A stretch of DNA of 64,000 nt from Salinibacterium sp. PAMC 21357 (GTDB taxonomy: Bacteria > Actinomycetota > Actinomycetes > Actinomycetales > Microbacteriaceae): positions 62,001 through 126,000 of the forward strand of contig NZ_AHWA01000006.1 of NCBI RefSeq assembly GCF_000247645.1, given 5' to 3'. Position 1 is the first letter of the stretch. The number at the start of each line of letters is the position of its first letter. The notes beneath the pieces were generated by a model. The model searched no databases and was not told the DNA's origin. It saw only the letters and a list, made by a program, of their open reading frames with translations. The position numbers and the translations under genes are program-made. This document shows, piece after piece, positions 46,984-56,264 of this stretch.

Positions 46984-48086
46984 GAGTGCCGTTTATTGAT
47001 CTCGCAGCCCAGCAGGCCGAGGTTGCGGGCGAGGTGCTGCCGGTGTGGCAGCGACTGTTCGAGACCGCGGGTTTCATTGGCGGCAGCGAGGTCGACGCTT
47101 TCGAGCGGGAGTATGCCGAGTTCATTGGGGTCGAGCACGTCGTCGGCGTCTCGAACGGAACCGATGCCCTTGAACTTGCCTATCGTGCCGTTGGCGTGGG
47201 GCCGGGTGATGAGGTCATCATGCCGGTGAACACTTTCATTGCGACCGCGGAGGCCGTTTCACGTATCGGCGCCGTTCCCGTCTTTGTGGATGTCGATGAA
47301 GAGCATCTCCTCATCGACCCTGATGTCGTCGAAGCGGCCATCACTGACCGCACGCGGGTCATCGTTGCGGTGCACCTTTTCGGTCAAACAGCCGCCGTTG
47401 AACGTCTCCTTTCAATCGCCGAGAGGCACGACCTTGTCGTTGTCGAGGATGCCGCCCAGTCCCAGGGCGCATCGTCGACTGCCGGGCAGGCGGGAGCGTT
47501 GGCGCGGGTCGCGGCGACGAGTTTCTACCCCGGCAAGAACCTCGGTGCCGCCGGGGATGCCGGTGCTGTGATGACGAACGATGAACATATCGCTGCAAGC
47601 ATCCGAAATCTGGCTGGCCATGGCAGCACCATTAAATACGTGCACGATCACATCGGTATGAATGCTCGATTGGATGCGATTCAGGCGCCGGTGTTGCGGG
47701 CAAAGCTGAAGCGTCTCGACGGGTGGAACGCCGCGCGCCGTATTGCGGCAGACCGCTATGCCGCGTTGCTTGCCGACATTGAGGGCGTGCGCAGCCCAAC
47801 GTCGCGCCATGGCAACTCTGATGTCTGGCACCTCTATGTGGTGCGAGTGTCCGACCGCGACCGCGTTATGACAGAGCTGACCGCGGCAGGTATCGGTGTC
47901 GGCATCCACTACCCGACCCCGGTGCATTTGACCGAGGCGTATGCGAATCTTGGCTACCAGCGTGGTCAGTTCCCGGTGGCGGAGTCGGCAGCGGATCGCA
48001 TCCTATCGCTGCCGATGTTTCCGCATCTGTCCGAAGCCCAGCAGGAGCGAGTCGCCGTTGCTCTGCGCTCCTCTTTAGTGCGCTGA
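46980..48086 (+). CDS. DegT/DnrJ/EryC1 aminotransferase (second)
   Basis: Second PLP sugar aminotransferase, 368 residues. PLP Lys186 in SFYPGKNLGAAGDAGA, near-N-terminal VPFIDLAAQQ typical of WbpE/DesV-like members, and GMNARLDAIQAPVL. GTG 46980 overlaps the acyltransferase stop and has GGGGG upstream. Two DegT genes with one NeuD-like and one Gfo/Idh gene suggest either one diamino sugar or two amino sugars in the repeat unit. Confidence 0.92.
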   Translation: MRVPFIDLAAQQAEVAGEVLPVWQRLFETAGFIGGSEVDAFEREYAEFIGVEHVVGVSNGTDALELAYRAVGVGPGDEVIMPVNTFIATAEAVSRIGAVPVFVDVDEEHLLIDPDVVEAAITDRTRVIVAVHLFGQTAAVERLLSIAERHDLVVVEDAAQSQGASSTAGQAGALARVAATSFYPGKNLGAAGDAGAVMTNDEHIAASIRNLAGHGSTIKYVHDHIGMNARLDAIQAPVLRAKLKRLDGWNAARRIAADRYAALLADIEGVRSPTSRHGNSDVWHLYVVRVSDRDRVMTELTAAGIGVGIHYPTPVHLTEAYANLGYQRGQFPVAESAADRILSLPMFPHLSEAQQERVAVALRSSLVR

Positions 48087-48097
48087 GCCAGAGCATC

Positions 48098-49282
48098 ATG
48101 CGTATTCTTGTCCACCTCAATAGCCTCGAACTGGGCGGCACCCAGATCAATGCCGTTGACTTTGCGGCTGCGTTGCGTGCTCGCGGCATCGAGAGTTTGC
48201 TCGTCGGTGATCGCGAGTCTCAACGCGGCGGCCCGTCGTTGCTCGATATCGCCGCCGCGAAGGGTGTGCACGTTGAGCCGTATGAGGCCGCCCCGGGGGT
48301 TTTCGCTCACGCCAAGCAGTTGACGCGCTTCGCCGACGACTTCGGCGCAGACCTTATTCACGTCTACGGCTCGTGGGGCGGTGGGCGACCCACGTTTTGG
48401 GGCCCGGCGCGCTGGGGAACTCGGCCTTGGGTGCTGACCGTCTACGAGATGCAGGTCTCCCACAAGACGCACCGTCACATGCCCCTCATCGTCGGCACCG
48501 GTTATTTGCTCGACGAGCAGGCGGCCAGGCCAGGTGGGGTGGTGCTCATCAGCCCACCTGTCGATCTTGTGTCTGATGCTCCGGATGCGGTCGATGGCGC
48601 GGCTTTCCGGGCTCAGCATGGGCTCGGGGACGGGCTGTTGTTGGTCATTGTCAGTCGCCTCGTCAGCAGCATGAAATCGTTACCGATCGGGGTGGCAATC
48701 GATGCCATGCGTACACTTTCGGATTGGGGTGTGACTCTGGCCATCGTGGGCTCCGGCGATAGCGAGGCTGCGATCGCACTGCAGGCGGCCGAAGTCAACA
48801 ACGAGGTGGGTCGTGACGCCGTGCGACTGCTCGGGCCGTTGGCTGATCCACGGCCGGCTTATGCCAGTGCCGATGTCATGCTCGGAATGGGCGGGTCTGC
48901 CGCCCGCAGCCTCGCCTTCGGCAAGCCCCTCGTAGTTCAGGGCGAGGCCGGGTTCTCCGCACTGTTCGAGCCGGGCTCGGCGGCCGTGCTTGCACGATCG
49001 AGTTATTGGAGCCCAGATGCTGTGCCCGACCCGGTCGGAATGCTGCTTGACTCTCTGGCTCCGGTGCTCGACGATCCCCAGTATCGTGCGGAGCTTGGCG
49101 CGTTTGGGCGTGAGTTCGCGACATCCCGATTCGGGCTCGAGGCGATGACCGACCGTTTAGCGGAAGTGTATTCCCAGGCCCTGCGGCGGCGATTTGTCTG
49201 CAAGTGGATCAAGGATCTCCCCAGGGAGGGGAGGCGCTTGGCTGAAAAACTCGGTCGCTTCGTCGGTAGGTCAGCGCCATGA
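48098..49282 (+). CDS. Glycosyltransferase, GT-B fold
   Basis: 394 residues. N-terminal MRILVHLNSLELGGTQINAV is the typical acceptor-side start with a glycine loop, and the second Rossmann domain shows IVSRLVSSMKSLPIG, VTLAIVGSGDSEAAI and GSAARSLAFGKPLVV, where GT4 members have the E-x7-E motif; here the motif is altered, so retaining GT4 activity is likely but not certain. It starts 12 bases after the DegT gene, and the flippase gene overlaps its stop. Donor and acceptor unknown. Confidence 0.87.
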   Translation: MRILVHLNSLELGGTQINAVDFAAALRARGIESLLVGDRESQRGGPSLLDIAAAKGVHVEPYEAAPGVFAHAKQLTRFADDFGADLIHVYGSWGGGRPTFWGPARWGTRPWVLTVYEMQVSHKTHRHMPLIVGTGYLLDEQAARPGGVVLISPPVDLVSDAPDAVDGAAFRAQHGLGDGLLLVIVSRLVSSMKSLPIGVAIDAMRTLSDWGVTLAIVGSGDSEAAIALQAAEVNNEVGRDAVRLLGPLADPRPAYASADVMLGMGGSAARSLAFGKPLVVQGEAGFSALFEPGSAAVLARSSYWSPDAVPDPVGMLLDSLAPVLDDPQYRAELGAFGREFATSRFGLEAMTDRLAEVYSQALRRRFVCKWIKDLPREGRRLAEKLGRFVGRSAP

Positions 49283-50868
49283 TCGAGAAGCAGCCTGATC
49301 CGGCCGGCCAAGACACCCGCGACGAAACGGTCGACGTACCGGAGGTCGAGGTGATCTCGTCTATTGATCCAACGACCCGTCAGCCGCCTCCGCCGAGTAT
49401 TGGCGACCAGGCGACGGGGGGCGTCCTGTGGATGACCGCCCAGAAATGGGTAGCGCGACTGTTCGGGTTCGTCACGATCATGATTCTTACCCGTCTTTTG
49501 TCACCGGCAGACTTTGGCACGGTGGCAGCAGCCTCGACGGTGCTCCCGTTCTTCTACCTACTCTCTGACTTGGGTTTCGCGGCCTACATCGTGCAGGTCG
49601 ATAAGACCGATCGTCGGATGCTCAGCACTGCGTTCTGGTTCTCGATGAGCGCGGGCGTCGTGCTGTGCGTCGCCCTGTTCGGCGTCGCGCCGTGGCTGGG
49701 CCTGATCTTTGGCGATCCCGATGTGATTCCGGTGATGCGGGCGCTCTCCCTGTGGGTGCTCGCTACTGCCGTGGGGTCGGTGCCGATGGCGATCATGCGG
49801 CGCGAGATGCGCTTCGCCGCGATTGCCGGTATAGCCACCATCGCCGCCCTCGGTGCGCAAATCGTTGCGATCGTCATGGCGTTCAGCGGTCTTGGCGTGT
49901 GGGCGCTGGTCGGCCAATCGCTCACTGCGCCGGTGATCTCCACCATCTTTCTGTGGTCTAGCGTGCATTGGCGTCCCGGGTTCGGTTTCTCTCGCCCTGA
50001 CTTCGCGCGTATGACTCGCTTCGGCAGCCAAGTGCTCGGGGTGGAGTTCGTCGCCATGCTGCGAGCATCCGGGGAGGCCGCCGTAATTTCGTCGACCCTG
50101 GGCCTCGCGAAGTTCGGCTATATGAACATTGCCCAACGTCTTGTGCAGTTGGTGCAGGACCTGACGGGTAGTGCCATTGTTCCGGTCGCCCAGGTCGCTT
50201 TTGCGAAGATTCGGAATGACGCTGATCGCCTGCGTGACGCCTACATTCGGGCGCTCCGCCTGACCTATTCCGCGCTGTCGCTTCCGATGACCTTTGTGGC
50301 GGTCGCCGCTCCACTGATCGTGCCGATCGTCTTCGGCGACGGCTGGCAGGAGAGCTTCGCGGTCGCGCAGATTCTCGCATTAGCCGGATCCCTCTCCATC
50401 GGAGCTTGGCTCGATCATGGTCTCTTCTACGGCGTCGGCAAGCCCGGTCGGTGGTTCGCTTATGCCCTCGTCATCGACGGGCTGACTCTCGGCACGACGA
50501 TCGCGTTGGTGCACTTGGGGCTTGTCGCAATCGCGTGGGGTTTTGTGGTCGTCTGCATCATCGCGACCGTAGTGCGCTGGTTTCTCACCTCGCGGCTGCT
50601 CGGCGCGCGCTGGTACCGCGTCGCCGGCCCATTCTGCTACCTCCTGGTTGTCACTATCGTGGCGGGTTCTGCAGGCTGGGGAACGATGCTCTTCACGTCT
50701 GATTTGCCCCCGCTGCTGTCGGTGATGATTATCGGAATCGTCATCACGATCGTGCATATCGTGGTGACGAGGCTTATTGCCCGTACCGTTATCAGCGAGG
50801 CGGTGCGCATCCTTCGACGCTCCAAATTGGGCAAGCGCATCCCGTTTCTGGCGCGTAAAGGAATGTGA
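49279..50868 (+). CDS. Polysaccharide flippase (Wzx/MATE-MVF type)
   Basis: Integral-membrane exporter of the oligosaccharide transporter family, 529 residues. A ~45-residue hydrophilic N-terminus precedes ~12-14 hydrophobic segments; LWMTAQKWVARLFGFVTIMI and LTRLLSPADFGTVAAAS are typical first-helix features of Wzx/RfbX-like proteins. Proposed role: translocate lipid-linked repeat units to the outer face for polymerisation by the Wzy-like protein at 62902. ATG 49279 overlaps the upstream stop by four bases. Confidence 0.92.
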   Translation: MIEKQPDPAGQDTRDETVDVPEVEVISSIDPTTRQPPPPSIGDQATGGVLWMTAQKWVARLFGFVTIMILTRLLSPADFGTVAAASTVLPFFYLLSDLGFAAYIVQVDKTDRRMLSTAFWFSMSAGVVLCVALFGVAPWLGLIFGDPDVIPVMRALSLWVLATAVGSVPMAIMRREMRFAAIAGIATIAALGAQIVAIVMAFSGLGVWALVGQSLTAPVISTIFLWSSVHWRPGFGFSRPDFARMTRFGSQVLGVEFVAMLRASGEAAVISSTLGLAKFGYMNIAQRLVQLVQDLTGSAIVPVAQVAFAKIRNDADRLRDAYIRALRLTYSALSLPMTFVAVAAPLIVPIVFGDGWQESFAVAQILALAGSLSIGAWLDHGLFYGVGKPGRWFAYALVIDGLTLGTTIALVHLGLVAIAWGFVVVCIIATVVRWFLTSRLLGARWYRVAGPFCYLLVVTIVAGSAGWGTMLFTSDLPPLLSVMIIGIVITIVHIVVTRLIARTVISEAVRILRRSKLGKRIPFLARKGM

Positions 50869-50895
50869 CCGTGGCTCTACGACGGATGGATCAAC

Positions 50896-52104
50896 ATGGC
50901 TGAACTAAGCGATGACGAAGCTCGCCGTACTCCCGTGTCCATCGTCTGCGTATTCAATGCGCCGGATGTTTTGGCGAGCTGTTTGGAGCGGTCGATTCGC
51001 GAGGGTCGCGCTGATGCGCCGCTGACGGAACTCATTGCTGTCGACAATTGCGGGGGAGAGTTTGCGACGGCAGGAGCGGCGCTTAATCATGGGGCCTCGC
51101 AAGCGCACAACGACGTCGTCGTTTTCGTTCATCAGGATGTCTATCTGCACTCTCTGCCTGAGCTCGAGCGAGCGGCGTCTGAGTTGTTTTCTACACCGCA
51201 CATTGGCGTGATGGGGGCTGTTGGTATCGACGGGTCTGGGCGCATTGTGGGTCGGATTCGCGATCGCGTTATCGGGTTGGGTGAGCCTGCGCCAGTGCCG
51301 CGCGACGTCGAGAGTATGGATGAGGTGCTCTTCATGGTCACGCGCGATCGTGTGCGACGTGAGCCGCTCGCCGACGATGCTCGCCTCGGTTGGCACGCGT
51401 ATGCGGTCGAGTATTCGGCTCGAATTCGGGCGGCGGGGCTCCGCGCTGTCGTCCGCGACATTCCTCTCACCCATAACAGCCTCAGTACTAATCTTCGGAA
51501 TCTCGACGTTGCACATCGTCGCGTTGGCGATTCTTACCCCGCGCTTCTTCCGTTGCGAACGACCTGCGGAACGATTCATTCGCAGGGAGGCGATCGCCGC
51601 ACCGCGGTGATCGGTCGCCGCGCTCAGGGGCTCGCGCGCTGGCACAATGAATCACGCGCGGCGAGCGGCGCCCGAGGTCTCGTGCCCATCCGCGACGTTG
51701 TGCTCGCCGACGTGCGGTTCGCGATCGACGAAATCGCATCGCGAAGTGGTGCGTCGACGCTCCGCGCACTCGACCATCAGATCCCCGGTGGCGCCGCGAC
51801 GGAGGTGGACGGGCTCGAACGATTCGGTCTGCCGACGTCGGCGGCGACCGTCGACCTCGCGATGATGGTCGCTGAGATCGCCCGTCGCCCACCGGGGGAA
51901 TTGACCGTGCTCGCAAATCTCGAGGTCCAGGATCTCGGCGCGCTTGATCTCGCGGGGATTCCCCGCATCGTCGGCTTCTCGCACGAGGCACGACTGTGGG
52001 TGGTGCTCGGTGTTTCGCGTTCCGATCTGGGAGAGCTCTGGCGGGATCGGCGCACGCGACCCTATGCAGGCATTCCTCTGTTCTCGAAGGGGGCATCCGC
52101 ATGA
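50896..52104 (+). CDS. Glycosyltransferase, GT-A fold (GT2-like) with unusual C-terminus
   Basis: 402 residues. Residues ~12-220 form a GT-A domain: PVSIVCVFNAPDVLASCLE, VDNCGG, and VVVFVHQDVYLHS, whose His-Gln-Asp replaces the usual D-x-D metal motif as in the Glyco_tranf_2_5 group. The remaining ~180 residues have no domain that I recognise and look mostly helical and soluble. No transmembrane segment. The next gene overlaps its end by four bases. Sugar specificity unknown. Confidence 0.8.
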   Translation: MAELSDDEARRTPVSIVCVFNAPDVLASCLERSIREGRADAPLTELIAVDNCGGEFATAGAALNHGASQAHNDVVVFVHQDVYLHSLPELERAASELFSTPHIGVMGAVGIDGSGRIVGRIRDRVIGLGEPAPVPRDVESMDEVLFMVTRDRVRREPLADDARLGWHAYAVEYSARIRAAGLRAVVRDIPLTHNSLSTNLRNLDVAHRRVGDSYPALLPLRTTCGTIHSQGGDRRTAVIGRRAQGLARWHNESRAASGARGLVPIRDVVLADVRFAIDEIASRSGASTLRALDHQIPGGAATEVDGLERFGLPTSAATVDLAMMVAEIARRPPGELTVLANLEVQDLGALDLAGIPRIVGFSHEARLWVVLGVSRSDLGELWRDRRTRPYAGIPLFSKGASA

Positions 52105-53483
52105 CGGCCATTGAGGTGCGGCGTCGATTCGGCGGGGCAATCAGCGCGCTCTCTTTCGGATTCCTCGCTGATGCGACGAGTCTGCTGCCGCCGAAGTGGC
52201 GGTATGCCTATGTGCACCCGATCACGCGGAAGCTGCTCCCGCGCCAACTGGCAGCGTTGAGTGCGGCCCCCCGGCCGACGTCCGTGTCGACATCGACTGC
52301 CCCACCTGCTGACATCGTGTGTGCGCTCGTCGCAGACAAACTCGATGTGGGAGGGATCGGGGCGGTGGTGGAAATGCTGGCGCTGGGTCTCGGTGCTTTC
52401 GGCGTTCGGCCGGTCATCGTGTGCCAGGGCGATGGCCCACGAGCCCAGAGGTTGAGAGAGCGAGGGCTGCAGGTCATCTCCGTTGCCGACGGAACGACAG
52501 ATATTTCGGCCATCAGGGAGGCCAATGCGGATGTCGTTCAGGTTCACAGCGCGCCTCCTCTTCTCGAAAAGGCCGCCATCGACAGTGGTTTGCCGCTGGT
52601 GGCGGTGCTGCACAACACAGAGATTCACTACACGCATCAACAATGGCGGCGATTCGGGGTTCTCTATTCTCACTCTGCGGCCGCCGTTGCTGTGAGCCGG
52701 GTCGTTCAGGAATTCCACCGGCGACATCTTCCGCTGTCGTCACCGAACCGGTTCACCACTATCGCCAACGGAGCACCGGACACAATCGCTGCCAGCATTG
52801 ACAGACGCAGGGAGGCTAGGACGCTGCTCAGTGCGGTGGTTGGCGCGGACCTCAAGGATGCAGTGGTGTTCGTGTGCCTCGCACGCTATGACGCGCAAAA
52901 GAACATCGCGGGCAGCGTCGCTTCCTTCCTTCGTGCTGTCGGCTCGACGTCTCTTCCCATCCATCTCGTGATTGCCGGAGAGCCATCTGATTGGGTCGAG
53001 TTGCGGCGTGCGGATGGTATTCGTCGTTGGAGCCGCCACGGCGGAAGGGTGCACCTGCTGGGCAACTCAAATGCTCAGACGCTTCTTGATGCTGGCGATG
53101 GGTTTCTGCTCGATTCCTTTTTCGAAGGCTGGCCGGTCGCCGCGACCGAGGCGCTTGAGGCAGGATTGCCCCTCGTTCTGAGTGACGTGGGTGGGGCCGA
53201 AGAACTCGTCGCGCGCGATGCGGCGAGATCGATTCTGGTTCCTAACGCGACGGGCCAAGCGGATGCTGTCACGGATGCGCGGGTTGGCTTGGCGCGGTGG
53301 AGGTCCACCCGGCAGTCGAATGTTGAGCCTTTCGCCGCAGCGATCGTGCGCGTTGCTGAACAGATCACCCGTGACCGTGTGGCTGGACGCGTCGTCGCGC
53401 CCGTCAAAAACATTGCGGGGGTTGGCGCAATGGTTGAGGCTCACGCCGAACTTGTGCGCCGGGTTGCTCGCTCCCACGACTGA
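52101..53483 (+). CDS. Glycosyltransferase family 4
   Basis: 460 residues. ATG 52101 (with GAAGGGGG upstream) is chosen over longer frames that overlap the previous gene. After an ~80-residue N-terminal extension, the GT-B fold begins at ADIVCALVADKLDVGGIGAVVEML; the second domain has CLARYDAQKNIAGSVASFLRA, LHLLGNSNA-type elements and DGFLLDSFFEGWPVAATEALEAGLPLVLSDVGGAEEL containing E-x7-E. A retaining GT4 enzyme is firm; donor unknown. A terminator hairpin begins at its last base before the stop. Confidence 0.9.
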   Translation: MTAIEVRRRFGGAISALSFGFLADATSLLPPKWRYAYVHPITRKLLPRQLAALSAAPRPTSVSTSTAPPADIVCALVADKLDVGGIGAVVEMLALGLGAFGVRPVIVCQGDGPRAQRLRERGLQVISVADGTTDISAIREANADVVQVHSAPPLLEKAAIDSGLPLVAVLHNTEIHYTHQQWRRFGVLYSHSAAAVAVSRVVQEFHRRHLPLSSPNRFTTIANGAPDTIAASIDRRREARTLLSAVVGADLKDAVVFVCLARYDAQKNIAGSVASFLRAVGSTSLPIHLVIAGEPSDWVELRRADGIRRWSRHGGRVHLLGNSNAQTLLDAGDGFLLDSFFEGWPVAATEALEAGLPLVLSDVGGAEELVARDAARSILVPNATGQADAVTDARVGLARWRSTRQSNVEPFAAAIVRVAEQITRDRVAGRVVAPVKNIAGVGAMVEAHAELVRRVARSHD

Positions 53484-53518
53484 GGCCCGAACCCGCGCTC
53501 AACGGATTCGGGCCTCAG
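53480..53518. terminator. Bidirectional terminator, 12-bp stem
   Basis: CTGAGGCCCGAA (53480-53491) and TTCGGGCCTCAG (53507-53518) are perfectly complementary. It overlaps the GT4 stop codon and lies before the stop of the convergent beta-helix gene, so it would end both transcripts. Confidence 0.8.
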
Positions 53519-53537
53519 CAATTGGTTCGACGAGTGG

Positions 53538-55295
53538 TTATGGCTTGCTTACTGCTGCGCCCTTGCCGTCGGTGGCCGACGACTTGTAGATGTAGTTGTT
53601 GCTCCACTCGGCCCAACCTGATCCTCGCTGTACGTAGGTAGCACCAAATCCGGTTCCCGAGAATCGGTTATCCACGGAGCGCAAGTTGCTGTACGACGAG
53701 TTCATCTCGTTGAGGCCCAGCTGATACCCGTTGCCCTCAAGCAGGTTGCCCTGAATAAGAACATTGTCGATACTGCCCGAGTACGTCTGAATGAACAGCG
53801 CACCGGTGTCGCTTCCAGAGTCCGCGTTGAACCGGTTATTGATCACGTTCAACTGACGATTAGCGTTCGAACGATCCGTGAAATCGCGGATGGTGAATGC
53901 GTCGGAGTGGTTACCGGTGGTTGCAGGGTCACCCCAGGCGACAAGTCCGGTCACATAGTTGCGCTCGATCTGGGCATTCAGTGTTGAACCGGAGTTCATG
54001 ATCGCAATGCCGCTACCGAAGCCGTGCACGTAGTTGCCGATCAGATCAGCAACACCGATGAATGCGGTCGCCCAGGCGGCGTCCTGAATGCTCAACTTGG
54101 ATCCGTCGAACTCACTGTTTCTGATCGTTACCTTGCTTGGCGCAATCTCGAACGTGTTGAAATTCTGAGTCGCCACTACCGGCATGCCGCGCCCGGCGGA
54201 TGTTGGCTGAATGCAGCTGTTCTCGATCGTGATGTTGCCGGCGGAAAGGTCGAGCCCTCCGGTGAAGCGCTTGCCGGTGATGGTTGTGCCGGCGGGAACA
54301 CTGCTGTTTCCGGTGTAAGCGGGGAGGTTCGAGCATGTGAGGCCAAGTGGTGCGAGCCCGACGGTGTTCGCGTTGATTGTCCAACCAGCACTACCCGATG
54401 TCGGCGTGACAGGCGTTGTGACTGGCGGGGTGACGGGCACGGGTGCTGGCGTCACTGGCGTGGTGGGCGGCTCGGTCGGAGTCGGAGCGGGCGCCGGGAT
54501 CTCGACCTCGCCGGGGTCAGGCACCGTAACCTCAGTTGCGGGGGTGCTTGATTCGAACACGATATCGACAAGGTAGTTGGAGCCCCTAAACGTCGTCGTC
54601 GGGAATCCTTCAGTGCCGTACTTGTAGACACCAGCTTCGCGGTCGAGGGTAAAGCCGTTCAGTGACTGCTTAGCGCTCAGATCGCCCTCAGTGACGGCGT
54701 ATCCGCCATTCGATGCCTGGTAGGACACAACGTAGGAGCTGCCGGAGGAAAGCGTGACGGGATCCTCAAGGCTAATAGTGCGCCAGCCTTCTTTCGTGCT
54801 GGCAGGGAACGTGATGCTTGCCAATTTTTTCCCTGATGAGGTCCAGAGCGTTGCTGATGTTACTCCGCTCGCTGCCCGACTCTGGAAGTACTGCAGGGCA
54901 GTGACTTCACCATCGTTCTCTGGCGAGAACTTCAGACCAAGCTCGACAGAGGAACGGTCTGCGTCAACAGCCACTTCGGGGCGAAGCGAGTCCGGAAAAA
55001 TTCCTGTCGTTGAGCTGGGCTTGCGCGCAGCCGCAGCTTCTGTTGTCGAGCTGGGGGTGAAGGCAGCCGAAATTTCTGTTGTCGAACCGTGTGCGACATC
55101 AGAAGAGAGTTTTGTGGTTGAGCCATGGGTGACGCTCGACGCTAGGTCTGTCGACTGGGTCGGTGCTAGCGCGTTGACCGTGACGAGAGCGCCAATAGAG
55201 AGGGCGCCAACAGCGATGAGGCCACCTCGAACGAACCGACGTTTGTTGCGTAAGTTTTGGCGCGCGTGAACCCGCTCACTTAATTTCTGAAAAAT
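53538..55295 (-). CDS. Secreted DUF4082/right-handed beta-helix protein, probable ATT start
   Basis: 585 residues when read from ATT 55295. The frame contains no ATG, GTG or TTG before GTG 54974, but that start would remove a clear signal sequence (basic NLRNKRRFVRGG, then LIAVGALSIGALVTVNALA). GAGGAG at 55303-55308 lies exactly seven bases before the ATT. Order of parts: signal peptide, Ser/Thr-rich spacer (~45-100), one DUF4082 module (~108-260), a Pro/Thr linker (~265-310) and a parallel beta-helix with Asn-rich turns to the C-terminus. Probably an extracellular polysaccharide-binding or lyase-like protein, related by DUF4082 to the 37431 protein. Start assignment is inference; a lost ATG by sequencing error is the alternative. 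Confidence 0.8.
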   Translation of the reverse strand: MFQKLSERVHARQNLRNKRRFVRGGLIAVGALSIGALVTVNALAPTQSTDLASSVTHGSTTKLSSDVAHGSTTEISAAFTPSSTTEAAAARKPSSTTGIFPDSLRPEVAVDADRSSVELGLKFSPENDGEVTALQYFQSRAASGVTSATLWTSSGKKLASITFPASTKEGWRTISLEDPVTLSSGSSYVVSYQASNGGYAVTEGDLSAKQSLNGFTLDREAGVYKYGTEGFPTTTFRGSNYLVDIVFESSTPATEVTVPDPGEVEIPAPAPTPTEPPTTPVTPAPVPVTPPVTTPVTPTSGSAGWTINANTVGLAPLGLTCSNLPAYTGNSSVPAGTTITGKRFTGGLDLSAGNITIENSCIQPTSAGRGMPVVATQNFNTFEIAPSKVTIRNSEFDGSKLSIQDAAWATAFIGVADLIGNYVHGFGSGIAIMNSGSTLNAQIERNYVTGLVAWGDPATTGNHSDAFTIRDFTDRSNANRQLNVINNRFNADSGSDTGALFIQTYSGSIDNVLIQGNLLEGNGYQLGLNEMNSSYSNLRSVDNRFSGTGFGATYVQRGSGWAEWSNNYIYKSSATDGKGAAVSKP

Positions 55296-55302
55296 AGTTG
55301 AT

Positions 55303-55308
55303 CTCCTC
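55303..55308 (-). promoter_or_regulatory. Ribosome-binding site GAGGAG deciding ATT start
   Basis: GAGGAG on the minus strand is seven bases from ATT 55295, ideal Shine-Dalgarno spacing, while every standard start in this frame is more than 300 bases downstream. Confidence 0.65.
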
Positions 55309-55355
55309 GATAGTGAGACGCTAGCGAATCATAGGAACCTGAAAGAGACCTCCGC

Positions 55356-55361
55356 ATTATA
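55356..55361 (-). promoter_or_regulatory. -10 element TATAAT for beta-helix gene
   Basis: A consensus TATAAT on the minus strand, about 60 bases upstream of the ATT start; no convincing -35 was found at 17 bases. Confidence 0.5.
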
Positions 55362-55377
55362 TGATCAATCTTCCCAT

Positions 55378-56262
55378 TTAACTAGCCCCCTTTCGGGGGT
55401 AGACCCATTCTGAGCTTTGTAATCGAGCTTTCAGGCGCTGCATCCCGTCTTTGCCCAGAACGGCGATCGCCATTCGTCGTGCTGTTGCCCTTCCGGCATC
55501 GCGAAGCCATCTCAGGGGAGAGACGATGAGTCGGTCACGGGCAATTCCCCAAGTGCCCGGCTCGGGAACATTTGTCAGCGCGCCAGGAAAAAGAGAAGCC
55601 CACGGCGCGGGAGAGGTGAGCCGGCCGCGAACCCGGTTGCTGACGTTTTCGCCGTGCACCACTTGCAACCAACCTGGTGCGCCTTTGATCTCGACTACAG
55701 GCATCGTCTGACGCAGCATGAGATGCCAATCAGCCCAGCACATCTTTGGCTGATCCCATGGCTCTGCTACGGAACAGAAAGCGTTGTCAGGGTCCTTGCG
55801 CAGATAGACGCCACCTGGACCTTTAATGAGGCCGTTGACCAGATAGAGCGCCCGACGATCGGAGAAGGTCACGGCGGATTGCACTCGCTCCACGAAATCG
55901 ACCGCAAGGCCGTCGTCGTTGTCCAAATTTGTCGTGACCAGCATGTTGGCTGCAGCAGACGAAACCTTCCTCACGTCGGCAAGAAGCTCGGCGTACGGGA
56001 CCTCCGCGCGGTAAATAGGAGTGAAAAGTCCCCTCTCCGCATAGGGGGCGATCGCCGCCTTCAGCCACTCTGGGCTCTCCGGGTCGAAGTAGATAATCCA
56101 CCGGAAGTTGGGGTTCGTCTGCGCATCAACTGAGGGCACGCAGTACTGCTCGAATAGCCCCCAGCGGTTGACGAGCCAGTTCTCGCTGGCGCGGATACGG
56201 GCCTCAGAGCCACCAGAAGGCAGGTTGAACCGAGTAAGGAAGACGTGATCGATCGTGAACAT
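55378..56262 (-). CDS. Rhamnosyltransferase-like glycosyltransferase (PF11316 type)
   Basis: 294 residues. ATG 56262 is used; the longer frame is antisense overlap with the previous gene. MFTIDHVFLTRFNLPSGG, the metal motif NLDNDDGLA near 115 and GAPGWLQVVHGENVSNR match the putative rhamnosyl transferase family, GT-A-like. It follows the GT4 gene by two bases, with GAGGTGA upstream. Predicted to add a sugar, perhaps rhamnose, to the repeat unit; the donor is not proven. A GC hairpin with TTTC/GAAA loop covers the last codons. Confidence 0.85.
   Translation of the reverse strand: MFTIDHVFLTRFNLPSGGSEARIRASENWLVNRWGLFEQYCVPSVDAQTNPNFRWIIYFDPESPEWLKAAIAPYAERGLFTPIYRAEVPYAELLADVRKVSSAAANMLVTTNLDNDDGLAVDFVERVQSAVTFSDRRALYLVNGLIKGPGGVYLRKDPDNAFCSVAEPWDQPKMCWADWHLMLRQTMPVVEIKGAPGWLQVVHGENVSNRVRGRLTSPAPWASLFPGALTNVPEPGTWGIARDRLIVSPLRWLRDAGRATARRMAIAVLGKDGMQRLKARLQSSEWVYPRKGAS
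55382..55402 (-). terminator. Hairpin at the 3' end of rhamnosyltransferase-like gene
   Basis: On the minus strand CTA-CCCCC, GAAA, GGGGG-c-TAG folds into a five-bp GC stem with GAAA tetraloop, extended by CTA/TAG across one bulged base. It covers the last codons. Possibly a terminator; it lacks a T-run. Confidence 0.4.
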
Positions 56263-56264
56263 GG

